From a virus: 51,193 nt of DNA. Made by a program: the position numbers and the translations under genes. The stretch lies in the IMG/VR virus record IMGVR_UViG_3300035670_000303, positions 1 through 51,193 of that record; one strand, written 5' to 3'. Each line of letters opens with the position of its first letter. Position 1 is the stretch's first letter. A model generated the notes under the pieces. That model saw only the letters and a list, made by a program, of their open reading frames with translations, made no database searches and had not been told where the DNA came from. Of the stretch, positions 43,692 to 51,193 are shown in pieces.

Positions 43692-43996
43692 TTGATCGCC
43701 TGACTGCGAGCGTTCTGCGCGATAAGCGCCACTTCTTCGCTGAGTTCACGCCTCGCGCTGAATATGATGGACGGCCCGTAATTCCCGAGCTCCTGAGACA
43801 CGCCGGGGCCATATTGAAGTGTCGTCTCGGGTGGCAGATGACTGAAGGCGATCCATACCCTGGCGAGTGGGCAGTTATTAGCGCTTCTGACGATCCAGAT
43901 CTATTAGGCCGTGCGTGGCTTGCCTCTGGCGATCTGACGCTGTTTATGTGCCCCTCATCATCAAACCTGCTGCACTCGCCTGAGGTAACGCAATGA
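43688..43996 (+). CDS. hypothetical protein
   Basis: 102 residues from ATG 43688 (MIDRLTASVLRDKRHFFAEF...). Contains FTPRAEYDGRPVIPELLRHA and GWQMTEGDPYPGEWAVIS. Overlaps both neighbours by 4 nt. GC is lower than the average of the region. No family recognised. Confidence 0.5.
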   Translation: MIDRLTASVLRDKRHFFAEFTPRAEYDGRPVIPELLRHAGAILKCRLGWQMTEGDPYPGEWAVISASDDPDLLGRAWLASGDLTLFMCPSSSNLLHSPEVTQ

Positions 43997-44262
43997 CCAG
44001 CCCCTATCTTCGCGCCGCCCAGAAGTTCCCAGCCCTCCGCCAGCAGGCCCAGGAACGCCTCAGCAAGCGCCCCGGCCACGCAGGCCGCCCAATCATCCCC
44101 GAGGTGGTAGAGGATCGCCCCGGCAAACCAGCAGCGCCCGGCAGGCAGCCCGAACCCGCACAGGATGCCGTGGTGGTGCGCCGCGCCAAGGACAGCAAAG
44201 GCCGGTTCAAGGCTGACGATCCGTCCACGCCCGAGGACGAGGCATGGGAAGAGCTGCCCTGA
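43993..44262 (+). CDS. hypothetical charged protein upstream of the holin-like gene
   Basis: 89 residues, Arg/Pro-rich with an acidic end (RAKDSKGRFKADDPSTPEDE). The phrase D-KGRF also occurs at the end of the protein at 426-674. Its 3' end overlaps the start of the small membrane gene by 19 nt. Role unknown. Confidence 0.5.
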   Translation: MTSPYLRAAQKFPALRQQAQERLSKRPGHAGRPIIPEVVEDRPGKPAAPGRQPEPAQDAVVVRRAKDSKGRFKADDPSTPEDEAWEELP

Positions 44263-44393
44263 CCAGCCTGATGATTGTCACCGCGCCGATGGTGGCGTCG
44301 GGCTTTGCTGCGGCGCTGCAGCTTCCCTTGTGGGTTGCAGCAGTTCTGCTGCTGCCTGCCTATGCCGTGCTGACTGAGTTCATTCAGTTGTAA
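44244..44393 (+). CDS. small two-segment membrane protein (holin-like), complete copy
   Basis: 49 residues from ATG 44244 (MGRAALTSLMIVTAPMVASG...), ending IQL. It is the full form of the gene cut at the window start; residues 6-46 are identical. Two hydrophobic segments separated by a Leu-Pro-Leu turn. It sits after the adhesin genes, the T7 holin position. The codons after 44383 differ from copy 1, marking the point where the two sequences part. Confidence 0.55.
   Translation: MGRAALTSLMIVTAPMVASGFAAALQLPLWVAAVLLLPAYAVLTEFIQL
44257..44383. repeat. 127-bp direct repeat, copy 2
   Basis: Identical to positions 1-127. Left of this copy lies the T7-like genome and right of it the siphovirus-type block. 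Confidence 0.95.
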
Positions 44394-44432
44394 AAACGCC
44401 GGTAAACTATAAACAACACCACCGATCACGCC

Positions 44433-46259
44433 ATGACTGTTGAAACCCGCGCAGCATGGATGATCGGCACTTACAGGAATGTCACGCTTGCTCCGAGTCC
44501 ACCGAACGGTCCGACCGCGCAGAAATTCGGCTGGGCGGACACCCTGGCCCGCCTCACGCTGAATCCTGCTGATCCGGCGCCGATTGCCAGATTCATGGCG
44601 CTGCTGACCAGTACGCAGTACCGGTTTAATGAGTCGTTCATGCCTGCTGGCGCTGGCTGGATTCTCTGCCAGTTCTGGGACAGGTTCACGCCTGAGCAAC
44701 GGGCCACGCTGGCGGCCAAGCTGAAAACAGTTAGCGGCCTGCTGAACCACGGCACCGAGAACCATTTTCTAATCAAGTACGTCGGCGCTTCGCTGTTCGC
44801 CCAGCTCTGGCCCAGCGAGACGGGCTGGTATGACGCGATCACCAAACGGCGCATGTCCAGTGCTGAGTTTGGCGTTGTGGTGAAGCAACGCCTACTGGCT
44901 ACGTTGAGCAGCTACTTCGACAAGGCATACAACGAACATCTCTCCCCGAACTACCTGCCGGTTCATCTGTACCCACTGCACGCGCTCTATAACTGCACCA
45001 CCGATCCTGAGCTCAAGGCCGCTGCCGATGCCGTGCTCACCTATCACGCTGCAGACATGGCGGCGAACTTCTTTCACGGCAACACCATCGCCCCGTACAA
45101 CCGGCCTGGCCCCTACCGCAACATCGAACCGCAGCGCAACACCATCCTGAACTCTCACATCAAGGCGCTGTACTGGCTCTACTGGGCTGAACTGATGCCA
45201 GTCAGCGACCGCCCGCCGATGCGGTTTCCATCGCTGAACTCGTTTGAGGAAGCCCGCCACTTCGCCGTTACCGCCGCCATCTCCACCTGGCGTCCGCCTG
45301 CAGTGCTCGCTGATCTGGCTGCCGGTCGGGGGATCCTGCCGTTCACCCTGCGCGGGTCTGCTGCAGGGTTCGGCGAGTTCGCCCGTGGTGATGCTGCCTA
45401 CACCGAGCGAACCGTTTACCGCCATCAGGAGTACGCCATCGGCAGCGGGAACTTCACCACCAACATCAACAGCCCAGTGCCAGCTCGTGGCCGTGGCCTG
45501 AGCGAGCGCTGCGGCCATCAGATTCTCCTCAAGACCTGCAAGCCGCTCGCCGAGATCACCTGCACCCATCCCTACTGGCGCTCCGCCCCTGGCCAGTACG
45601 CCTGGCTATCGCGCAGCTCGCCGTTTCAGCAGAACGCCCAGCACGAATCCACGCTGATCTCGCTGTTCAACATCCCCGCCACCGATCCGTTCAAGGGCAG
45701 AACCGACCGGACCTGGGAGAAATACCGGGGCGGCATGATTCAGCAGGCATGGATCCGCTGGCCTAAGGGCCTCGACGAGGCGGTGCAGGACCGTGGCTGG
45801 CACTTCCTGCGGGAAGGCTCCACCTACGTCGCCATCCGCGCCTGGGGCCCATCGGAGCTGGTCACCAACGAGTTCCCCGATATGACAGTTCTGCGCAGCA
45901 ACGGCGCTCAGAACGTCGTGGTGATCGACGTGGCCAGCGCTGACGAGTTCCCCACCTTCGCCGCGTTCCGCGCTGCCGTACTGGCTGCTCCGCTGTCGGT
46001 CGATCTGGCAGGTCCGAGCGTCTTCTACCGCAACGTGCGCGGACAAACGATCTCCGCATCCTGGGGGACGTTCAACACGGCCAGCCAGATTGTCGAATCA
46101 TTCCCTCGCGTAGAGGTGGACGGTCAATCTCAGCCCGCTCGATCTGCTGCTGTCATCCAATCGGGCCCGATCAGCCTGGTGGGCCGCGTGCTCAAGGTGA
46201 AACTGCCCAGCGGCAGCCTGTCGGTGGATTGGAGCGGCAGCCTGCCGGTGCTCTCCTGA
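44433..46259 (+). CDS. putative polysaccharide lyase/depolymerase (alpha/alpha-toroid-like)
   Basis: 608 residues. The helical middle (YNEHLSPNYLPVHLYPLHAL, AADMAANFFHGNTIAPYNRP) has the feel of heparinase/alginate-lyase-type toroids with conserved Asn/His/Tyr, followed by a beta-sandwich C-terminal half ending in short beta strands. I infer a capsule or sheath depolymerase; the exact family is unsure. The leader AAACAACACCACC before the ATG resembles the early CACC leaders. It lies between two small membrane genes and upstream of siphovirus tail genes. Confidence 0.5.
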   Translation: MTVETRAAWMIGTYRNVTLAPSPPNGPTAQKFGWADTLARLTLNPADPAPIARFMALLTSTQYRFNESFMPAGAGWILCQFWDRFTPEQRATLAAKLKTVSGLLNHGTENHFLIKYVGASLFAQLWPSETGWYDAITKRRMSSAEFGVVVKQRLLATLSSYFDKAYNEHLSPNYLPVHLYPLHALYNCTTDPELKAAADAVLTYHAADMAANFFHGNTIAPYNRPGPYRNIEPQRNTILNSHIKALYWLYWAELMPVSDRPPMRFPSLNSFEEARHFAVTAAISTWRPPAVLADLAAGRGILPFTLRGSAAGFGEFARGDAAYTERTVYRHQEYAIGSGNFTTNINSPVPARGRGLSERCGHQILLKTCKPLAEITCTHPYWRSAPGQYAWLSRSSPFQQNAQHESTLISLFNIPATDPFKGRTDRTWEKYRGGMIQQAWIRWPKGLDEAVQDRGWHFLREGSTYVAIRAWGPSELVTNEFPDMTVLRSNGAQNVVVIDVASADEFPTFAAFRAAVLAAPLSVDLAGPSVFYRNVRGQTISASWGTFNTASQIVESFPRVEVDGQSQPARSAAVIQSGPISLVGRVLKVKLPSGSLSVDWSGSLPVLS

Positions 46260-46396
46260 TGTTCTCAATCCTGTTCATCGTCGCCTGTTGGATCCTCATC
46301 CCCTGGCTGGCGGCATCCACCACGATCCCCCTCCCGCTGTTCCTGCTGCTGATCCTGCCGGTGCTGGTGCTATTGGTTGACCGGATCCAGCCATAG
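46259..46396 (+). CDS. small membrane protein related in form to the holin-like genes
   Basis: 45 residues, nearly all hydrophobic (ILFIVACWILIPWLAASTTI, LPLFLLLILPVLVLLVDRIQP). It shares the two-segment layout and the IQ-P ending with the protein at 1-137. The ATG overlaps the stop of the lyase-like gene. Function unknown; holin-like. Confidence 0.5.
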   Translation: MFSILFIVACWILIPWLAASTTIPLPLFLLLILPVLVLLVDRIQP

Positions 46397-46405
46397 CCTG
46401 TTCCC

Positions 46406-46705
46406 ATGACCTCCTGGACCCGCCTACATACCCGGATGTGGGACACCGCGTCCCGCCGGCTGGGCCGCGTGCCAGTGGTGGCCGGCGCCGTGAGCACAAC
46501 CGGAATCTTCGATGAGAAGTCTGAGCTGGTGCTAGATGAGCAGGTGGTGAGCGTTGAAAATGCCCTGACCGTGCGCACCAGCGAGCTGGGCCACCTGCGC
46601 TACGGAGCCAGCATCACGGTGGACGGCGTGGCTTACCGGGTACGCCACGAGCCGATGCGGATAGCGGATGGCCTGCTCTGCGTGATCTCGCTGGAGAAAG
46701 CATGA
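46406..46705 (+). CDS. head-tail joining protein-like (lambda FII type)
   Basis: 99 residues. A beta-rich small protein; the C-terminal GASITVDGVAYRVRHEPMRI-ADGLLCVISLE has the form of FII-like head-tail joining proteins, which attach the finished tail to the capsid of siphoviruses. It starts the siphovirus block and is coupled (ATGA) to the tail-terminator-like gene. Confidence 0.6.
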   Translation: MTSWTRLHTRMWDTASRRLGRVPVVAGAVSTTGIFDEKSELVLDEQVVSVENALTVRTSELGHLRYGASITVDGVAYRVRHEPMRIADGLLCVISLEKA

Positions 46706-47130
46706 CCACCAAACGGGAGCAGATCCTGGCCGCTGTCGCCACTGCGTTGGCGGCCACCAGTGGCGCCACGGGCAGGGTGTACCGCTCCAGGCAAGAACCC
46801 CTCAGCCGCAACGAATCGCCGGCGGTGGTGATCCAGCCGGGCCCGGAGTCGAAGTCTCCCGAGCCGGTCAGCACCTGCAAGATCGACCACACCCTCACGC
46901 TGGTGGTGGCCGTCTACGCCCGAGGCACAATCCCCGACCAGGTGGCCGATCCGGTGGTGAAGTCCGTTCACGGCTTGCTGATGGCAGACCGCACCCTGGG
47001 CGGCCGGGTGATGGACATCTGGCCGCTGGCCCGTGATCCGCAATTCTCCGAGGCTGACCTGGCCGCCGTGTGGGAGGTGCTCACCTACCAGGTCCGCTAT
47101 CGCACCAGCGTCACCGACCTGGGGGCTTAG
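46702..47130 (+). CDS. tail terminator-like protein (lambda gpU position)
   Basis: 142 residues: an N-terminal helix (REQILAAVATALAATSGATG), then alternating strands including HTLTLVVAVYARG and VLTYQVRYRTS. Such alpha/beta proteins at this place cap the tail tube. Identified by order and general pattern. Confidence 0.6.
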   Translation: MTTKREQILAAVATALAATSGATGRVYRSRQEPLSRNESPAVVIQPGPESKSPEPVSTCKIDHTLTLVVAVYARGTIPDQVADPVVKSVHGLLMADRTLGGRVMDIWPLARDPQFSEADLAAVWEVLTYQVRYRTSVTDLGA

Positions 47131-47142
47131 GTGAGCTCCATA

Positions 47143-47166
47143 GGCTGAGGTTGCGGATTCTCAGCC
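47143..47166 (+). promoter_or_regulatory. hairpin between tail terminator and tube genes
   Basis: Perfect 7-bp inverted repeat GGCTGAG 47143-47149 / CTCAGCC 47160-47166 with a 10-nt loop. No U-tract follows, so RNA processing or translation control is more likely than termination. Confidence 0.4.
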
Positions 47167-47172
47167 CTGGGT

Positions 47173-47337
47173 ATGCCCCGTTCCAAACCTGAGCCAGATC
47201 CCCGGCCCACCGATGGCGGCAGCTACCTGCTGTGCCCGGATACCGGCAAGTGGATCGACCAGGAGGCGCCGGCACCCGTGGCACCCGCTCCTATTGCCCC
47301 CATCGACGCCCTGAGCGATGACCCTGCTGACTCGTAA
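47173..47337 (+). CDS. small proline-rich hypothetical protein
   Basis: 54 residues (MPRSKPEPDPRPTDGGSYLL, then CPDTGKWIDQEAPAPVAPAP). Ends inside the start of the tail tube gene (20-nt overlap). Similar short Pro/Ala-rich proteins occur between tail genes. Function unknown. Confidence 0.45.
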   Translation: MPRSKPEPDPRPTDGGSYLLCPDTGKWIDQEAPAPVAPAPIAPIDALSDDPADS

Positions 47338-48274
47338 GCGGCTGCTCATGGCGGCCGTTGAATCCACCTATGGCACTGCCGCCACCTTCGCCGGCACCGA
47401 TGCCCTGCTGGTGAGCAACCTCGATATCACCCCGCTCGACGTGTCCCTGCTGGACCGTGAGCTGGTGCTTCCGTTTTTCGGCAACAGGGAGAAGGTCGTC
47501 GGCCAGCGCATGGGCTCGGTGACCTTTGATGTGGAGATCGCCGGATCTGGCACCGCCGGTACCGCACCCCGTTGGGGCCGGTGCTTGCGGGCCTGCGGGT
47601 TCGGCGAGACGGTGGTGGCCGCTGACCCAGGCCCGGGTTCGGTGACCTACACCCCGGCCAGCGCCTCGATCGTCGGCCTGTCGCTTGACTTCAACGCCGA
47701 CGGCAACCGACACCTGCTCACCGGCTGCCGCGGCACCGCCACCCTGAACCTGGCGGTGGGCGAGATCCCCCGGATCAGCTTTGAGTTCATGGGGATCTAC
47801 AACGCAGTCACCGCTGCGGCGGCCACCTCCCCAACGTTCGCCGATCAGGCCGACCCGGTGGTGGTGAACTCCACCAACACCACCGGAGTGACGGCATTCA
47901 GCTTCAGCGCCTGCATGGAGAGTTTCTCCCTGGCGCTGAACAACGAGACCCCATTCCGGCAGCTGGCCGGCTGCAGCCAGAGCATCCCGATTGTCGATCG
48001 TGCTCCCAGCGGCGAGCTGGTGATTGAGGCCCCGATTGTTGGCAGTGGCGCCGGCCAGAAGGACTTCTTCGCCGCAGTGTCGGCGCAGACCCTTGGCGCG
48101 ATCGGCTGGCAGCACGGCCAGACCGCCGGGAACATCGTCACCTTCAACGCCCCCACCTGCAATCTGGATGGCCCCAGCTATGCCGATTCGGATGGCGTGA
48201 TGATGCTCAACCTGCCATTTATGCCCGTGCCCACCAGCGCAGGCAACGACGAGTTCACCCTGGTGCTCACCTGA
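47318..48274 (+). CDS. major tail tube protein
   Basis: 318 residues. The N-terminus MTLLTRKRLLMAAVESTYGT is common among siphovirus tube proteins, followed by a beta-sandwich rich in Gly/Thr, VTFDVEIAGSGTAGTAPRWG, and FNADGNRHLLTGCRGTATLN. The position between tail terminator and the frameshifted chaperones is exactly that of lambda gpV. It polymerises around the tape measure. Confidence 0.78.
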   Translation: MTLLTRKRLLMAAVESTYGTAATFAGTDALLVSNLDITPLDVSLLDRELVLPFFGNREKVVGQRMGSVTFDVEIAGSGTAGTAPRWGRCLRACGFGETVVAADPGPGSVTYTPASASIVGLSLDFNADGNRHLLTGCRGTATLNLAVGEIPRISFEFMGIYNAVTAAAATSPTFADQADPVVVNSTNTTGVTAFSFSACMESFSLALNNETPFRQLAGCSQSIPIVDRAPSGELVIEAPIVGSGAGQKDFFAAVSAQTLGAIGWQHGQTAGNIVTFNAPTCNLDGPSYADSDGVMMLNLPFMPVPTSAGNDEFTLVLT

Positions 48275-48307
48275 TCCAGGGCACTGTTCACCACTCACGG
48301 CTAACCC

Positions 48308-48676
48308 ATGGCATTCGTTCTCAAGCAGTCGGCCAGCTACACCTGGCCGGTGCCCCTGCTCATCCCCGTGGATGGCGGCCGGCGTGAAAAGCACAGCTTC
48401 GATGCGGAGTTCAAGCGGCTGCCGCAGAGCCGGATCAACGAGATCATCAAGCTGGCCCGGGCCCTGGAGCTCGGCCGCGCCGATGAGGAATCACTGGACG
48501 ACAAGACCGCCGCGAAGGAGATCCTGATCGGCTGGGCCGGCATCACCGACGACAGCGGCAAGGATGTGCCATTCAGTGAGGCTGCACTGGATCAACTGCT
48601 GGAGATTCCCACCATCGCAGGCCAGATCATCCGCGCCTGGTTCAACAGCATGGAGGTCGCCAAGAAGGGAAACTGA
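48308..48676 (+). CDS. tail assembly chaperone G-like
   Basis: 122 residues, ending VAKKGN-stop. A helical protein (KRLPQSRINEIIKLARALEL, AAKEILIGWAGITDDSGKDV) like lambda gpG and its relatives. It lies between the tube and tape-measure genes. The last codons form a perfect slippery heptamer. Confidence 0.75.
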   Translation: MAFVLKQSASYTWPVPLLIPVDGGRREKHSFDAEFKRLPQSRINEIIKLARALELGRADEESLDDKTAAKEILIGWAGITDDSGKDVPFSEAALDQLLEIPTIAGQIIRAWFNSMEVAKKGN

Positions 48677-49044
48677 TCGGCGCTGTCGATCACTGGTGGC
48701 ACGGTGATGGCGGCGCCAACGATGACCTGCTGGCGGACCTCAAGGCTTACGGGGCCGATGCCAGTTGCCTGCCGGAGAGCATCACCAAACCGCAGGTGTT
48801 TGAGGTGTGGCCCGAACACGAAGACGCTGTGATGCTGTTCCTGCAGTGCCAGACCCAGTGGCGTGTTGGCGGCTCCGGTGTGGTGGGCCTGGACTATGGC
48901 GTCGTTCTACAGATGATGGATCTTTACGCTGTGGGTAACCGGCGCCAGGCTCTGGAGGATCTGCAGATCATGGAGAGCCGCGCCAAGGAACTGATCAACC
49001 GGGCAGCTGAGCCGAAACAGCCAAAGAAGGGAGGGAAGCGGTAA
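48308..49044 (+). CDS. tail assembly chaperone G-T fusion (by -1 frameshift)
   Basis: After the heptamer the -1 frame reads LIGAVDHWWHGDGGANDD... without stop to TAA 49044, giving a ~245-residue product. The T part includes VFEVWPEHEDAVMLFLQCQT and a charged tail (AAEPKQPKKGGKR). It has no convincing start of its own at its beginning, which supports expression only by frameshifting. In lambda the G:GT ratio matters for tail assembly on the tape measure. Confidence 0.8.
48667..48673 (+). other. programmed -1 ribosomal frameshift site GGGAAAC
   Basis: Codons AAG-GGA-AAC-TGA present the heptamer G-GGA-AAC in the right phase. A one-base backward shift continues into an open frame to 49044. Lambda uses GGGAAAG at its G-T junction. 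Confidence 0.85.
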
Positions 49045-51193
49045 TGGCGATGAACATGGAAGCGGTCCTGAGGATCGCGGCGAAGGTTACAGGTGCGCAA
49101 GAAATCAGCGCATTGCGGGACAACCTGGACTCCCTGAATCAATCCAGCGGGCTGGCGCGAAAGACCTTCAACGACGCCCCGAAAGAGGCCAGCGAAGGAT
49201 GGGCGTCTTCTGCGCTGAAAGTTGCCGGCCTCACTGCGGCAATCGGCACCTCGGTGATGGCTGCCGTTCAGTTTGAATCCGCCATTGCCGACGTTCGCAA
49301 GGTGGTTGACGGACTGGAGACCCCTGCCGCACTGCAGGAGATCAGCGGCGAGATTCTGGAGCTCTCAAGCCAGATGCCAATCGCTGCAGAGGGGTTTGCT
49401 CAGATCTATGCAGCCGCTGGGGCGTCGGGCATTGCGCGAGATGAGCTCAGAGGCTTTGCGGTCATGGTTGCGCAGGTGGCCACGGCCTTTGAGATGACCG
49501 CAGAAGAGGCCGGCCGATCATTGGCCCAGCTGCGCGTCTCTCTGGGCCTGTCCAACAAGGAAGTCGGCTCGCTGGCCGACATGATGAACTACCTGGAAAA
49601 CAGCACGGGCGCATCAGCTTCTCAGCTGGTGGAGTTCATGACCCGTTCTGGCGCTGTCGGTCAGATGGTGGGACTCACGGCCGGGCAGACCGCTGCATTT
49701 GGCGCGGCGATGGTGCAGGCCGGATTTGAAACGGAAGTGGCCGCCACCAGCTTCAACAACATGGTCAAGGCGCTCAGCCGCGGGCCCTCCATGACTGAGC
49801 GACAGGTGGACGCTCTGCGCCGGTTGGGCTACAGCATGGCGGACGCCAAGCAGGTCGAAACCGAGCTCACCCGAGAGGCGGAGAACGCCAGCCGCCGGCG
49901 TGTGGACGCGGCCAGGTCTCAGAAGGATCAGGTCATCCGCCTGGCCCAGGAGCAAAGCGACCGCAGGATCGAGATCGCCCGCGACGAAACCGACCGACTG
50001 AGCAGGGAGATCAACCGGCGGTACCGCAATGAGCAGCAGGCGCTGCAGGATAACTGGGACGACCAGGCCAAGATTCAAGAGGACCGCCTGCAAGATCGCG
50101 CAGATGCACAGATCAAGGCCCTGCAGCGCCAGGAACGGGCCGAGATCGACTACGCGCAGAAGATCGCTCAGGCTCAGAAAACCGACGCTACAGCCGCTGT
50201 GGACCGGATCCGCGACGCCTACGAGGCGCGGATTGAAGCCGTCCGCGATCAGGTAGACCGTGAGTTGACGGTGCAGCGCCGGGCAGCCCGAGATCAGCAG
50301 CAATTGATTCGCGATCAGCTGGATGATCGCAGGGAGCTTGAACTTAGGGCGAATGCAGATCGCCTCTCGCTGGTGGAAAAACAGGAAGACGCCTTTATGG
50401 ATGGGCAGAAGGCCGCCGCAGAAGGCCGGTTCAAGGCCATTGAAGAGGCTGAGAAGTCTTTCGTTGAGAGGGCCAAGGCCAACGCGAAAGCAACAGGAGA
50501 GTCGCTGGCAAAGGCCTCGACTCAGGGCTTTGCTGATCGGATGGAAAGGGACGCCATTGGCACAATCACGGAAGTCCTGGGCAAGATCAGCAACCTGCCC
50601 AAGTCTAAGCAGTTGTCTGTAATCAGCGATCTGTTCGGCGATGAAGCAAGGGCGCTGTCGCCATTGATCAACAACATTGGCGAGCTAGATAGGATTCTGG
50701 CACTGTCAAACGACAGCACTAAAGCCGCAGGTTCGGTACTCAAGGAATACGCTACTCGGAGCGCTACCGCCGAAAATCAACTCAAACTGCTCAATAACGG
50801 ATTTACCCAGCTGAGAATTGAGCTTGGGAATGCCTTCTTGCCAGCGCTTGCAGCCTTGCTGCCGCCGCTGACGACTGTAATCAACGCTGCCGCCAGCCTT
50901 GTAAAGGCGCTGCAGCCTGCGATCAGAGCCGTTGCTGGTCTGCTGGCCTTTGGCTATGTGGTGCCTTCGATCGTTTCGTTCGTCGGTGCCATCAGCGGCG
51001 TTGTGGCGATCTTCTCCGCTACAAAATGGATCTCGGGCCTGGCATTGCTGGCTGGGCTACCAGGCCCCATCCGGCTTCTGGCCGCGGCATTCACGTTGCT
51101 AGGTGTTGCCGCGAGTCCACTGGGGCCAATCCTCAACGCTGTGGTGATCGGGCTAACGGCGCTGCAGTTCTTGAACTTTGCCAAGAGCTTCAT
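49044..51193 (+). CDS. tape measure protein, 3' truncated by window end
   Basis: 716 residues visible from ATG 49044, with no stop before the window edge. N-terminus: AKVTGAQEISALRDNLDSLN. A TP901-type core follows at about residues 60-260 (FESAIADVRKVVDG, TEVAATSFNNMVKALSRG), then a long charged coiled coil (~265-480, many RxxD/QxR repeats), then hydrophobic segments (LPALAALLPPLTTVINAAAS, GLLAFGYVVPSIVSFVGAIS). It sets tail length and helps DNA entry. It begins at the last base of the chaperone stop codon. Confidence 0.88.
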   Translation, partial: MAMNMEAVLRIAAKVTGAQEISALRDNLDSLNQSSGLARKTFNDAPKEASEGWASSALKVAGLTAAIGTSVMAAVQFESAIADVRKVVDGLETPAALQEISGEILELSSQMPIAAEGFAQIYAAAGASGIARDELRGFAVMVAQVATAFEMTAEEAGRSLAQLRVSLGLSNKEVGSLADMMNYLENSTGASASQLVEFMTRSGAVGQMVGLTAGQTAAFGAAMVQAGFETEVAATSFNNMVKALSRGPSMTERQVDALRRLGYSMADAKQVETELTREAENASRRRVDAARSQKDQVIRLAQEQSDRRIEIARDETDRLSREINRRYRNEQQALQDNWDDQAKIQEDRLQDRADAQIKALQRQERAEIDYAQKIAQAQKTDATAAVDRIRDAYEARIEAVRDQVDRELTVQRRAARDQQQLIRDQLDDRRELELRANADRLSLVEKQEDAFMDGQKAAAEGRFKAIEEAEKSFVERAKANAKATGESLAKASTQGFADRMERDAIGTITEVLGKISNLPKSKQLSVISDLFGDEARALSPLINNIGELDRILALSNDSTKAAGSVLKEYATRSATAENQLKLLNNGFTQLRIELGNAFLPALAALLPPLTTVINAAASLVKALQPAIRAVAGLLAFGYVVPSIVSFVGAISGVVAIFSATKWISGLALLAGLPGPIRLLAAAFTLLGVAASPLGPILNAVVIGLTALQFLNFAKSF

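Overview
The window is a GC-rich phage sequence made of two parts. Positions 1-44256 encode a nearly complete T7-like (Autographiviridae-type) podovirus. It has a single-subunit RNA polymerase, a gp6-type exonuclease, a gp19-type terminase, and a head-tail module in T7 order: connector, scaffold, capsid, tail tubes A and B, internal core proteins, fibre. Positions 44384-51193 encode a different kind of module: a polysaccharide-lyase-like protein followed by a lambda/HK97-type siphovirus tail block (head-tail joining, tail terminator, tube, frameshifted chaperones, tape measure cut by the window end). The parts meet at a 127-bp sequence that is exactly repeated at the very start of the window. 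Closing 44256 back onto 1 restores an intact small gene and the T7 order fibre - small membrane proteins - small terminase - large terminase. So the left part may be one complete circularly represented genome, and the right part a second genome or a mosaic arm.

Layout of the T7-like part: 1-1500, small membrane/lysis genes and an M15-type endolysin on the minus strand; 1493-3518, small terminase (+) and large terminase (-); 3515-4393, a minus-strand cluster headed by a RepL-like winged-helix protein; 4394-5335, a long gene-free control region; 5336-8921, an early operon of tiny overlapping genes, an ArdC-like antirestriction protein and winged-helix proteins; 9064-10402, a second regulator and a tyrosine integrase; 10403-10670, a non-coding stretch with a tRNA-like anticodon arm (candidate attP); 10671-17732, RNA polymerase, SSB, RusA resolvase, zinc-ribbon and loader-like proteins, exonuclease; 17752-44393, virion genes. 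No DNA polymerase or primase-helicase is visible, so the phage probably recruits the host replisome.

Three repeated non-coding signals organise this part. The first is an inverted repeat, TCTGCA-N4-TGCAGA, beside the start of most transcription units. The second is a CCTAGG-containing operator-like site before two regulator genes and the SSB gene. The third is a repeated two-hairpin plus CACC-rich leader in front of early genes that lack Shine-Dalgarno sequences.

The host is not shown directly. The high GC and the integrase-attP-RNA polymerase order recall cyanopodoviruses such as P-SSP7, so a high-GC picocyanobacterium (Cyanobium/Synechococcus-like) is a reasonable guess. No photosynthesis or other host metabolic gene is present to support it. 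The integrase, regulators and operators suggest temperate ability.
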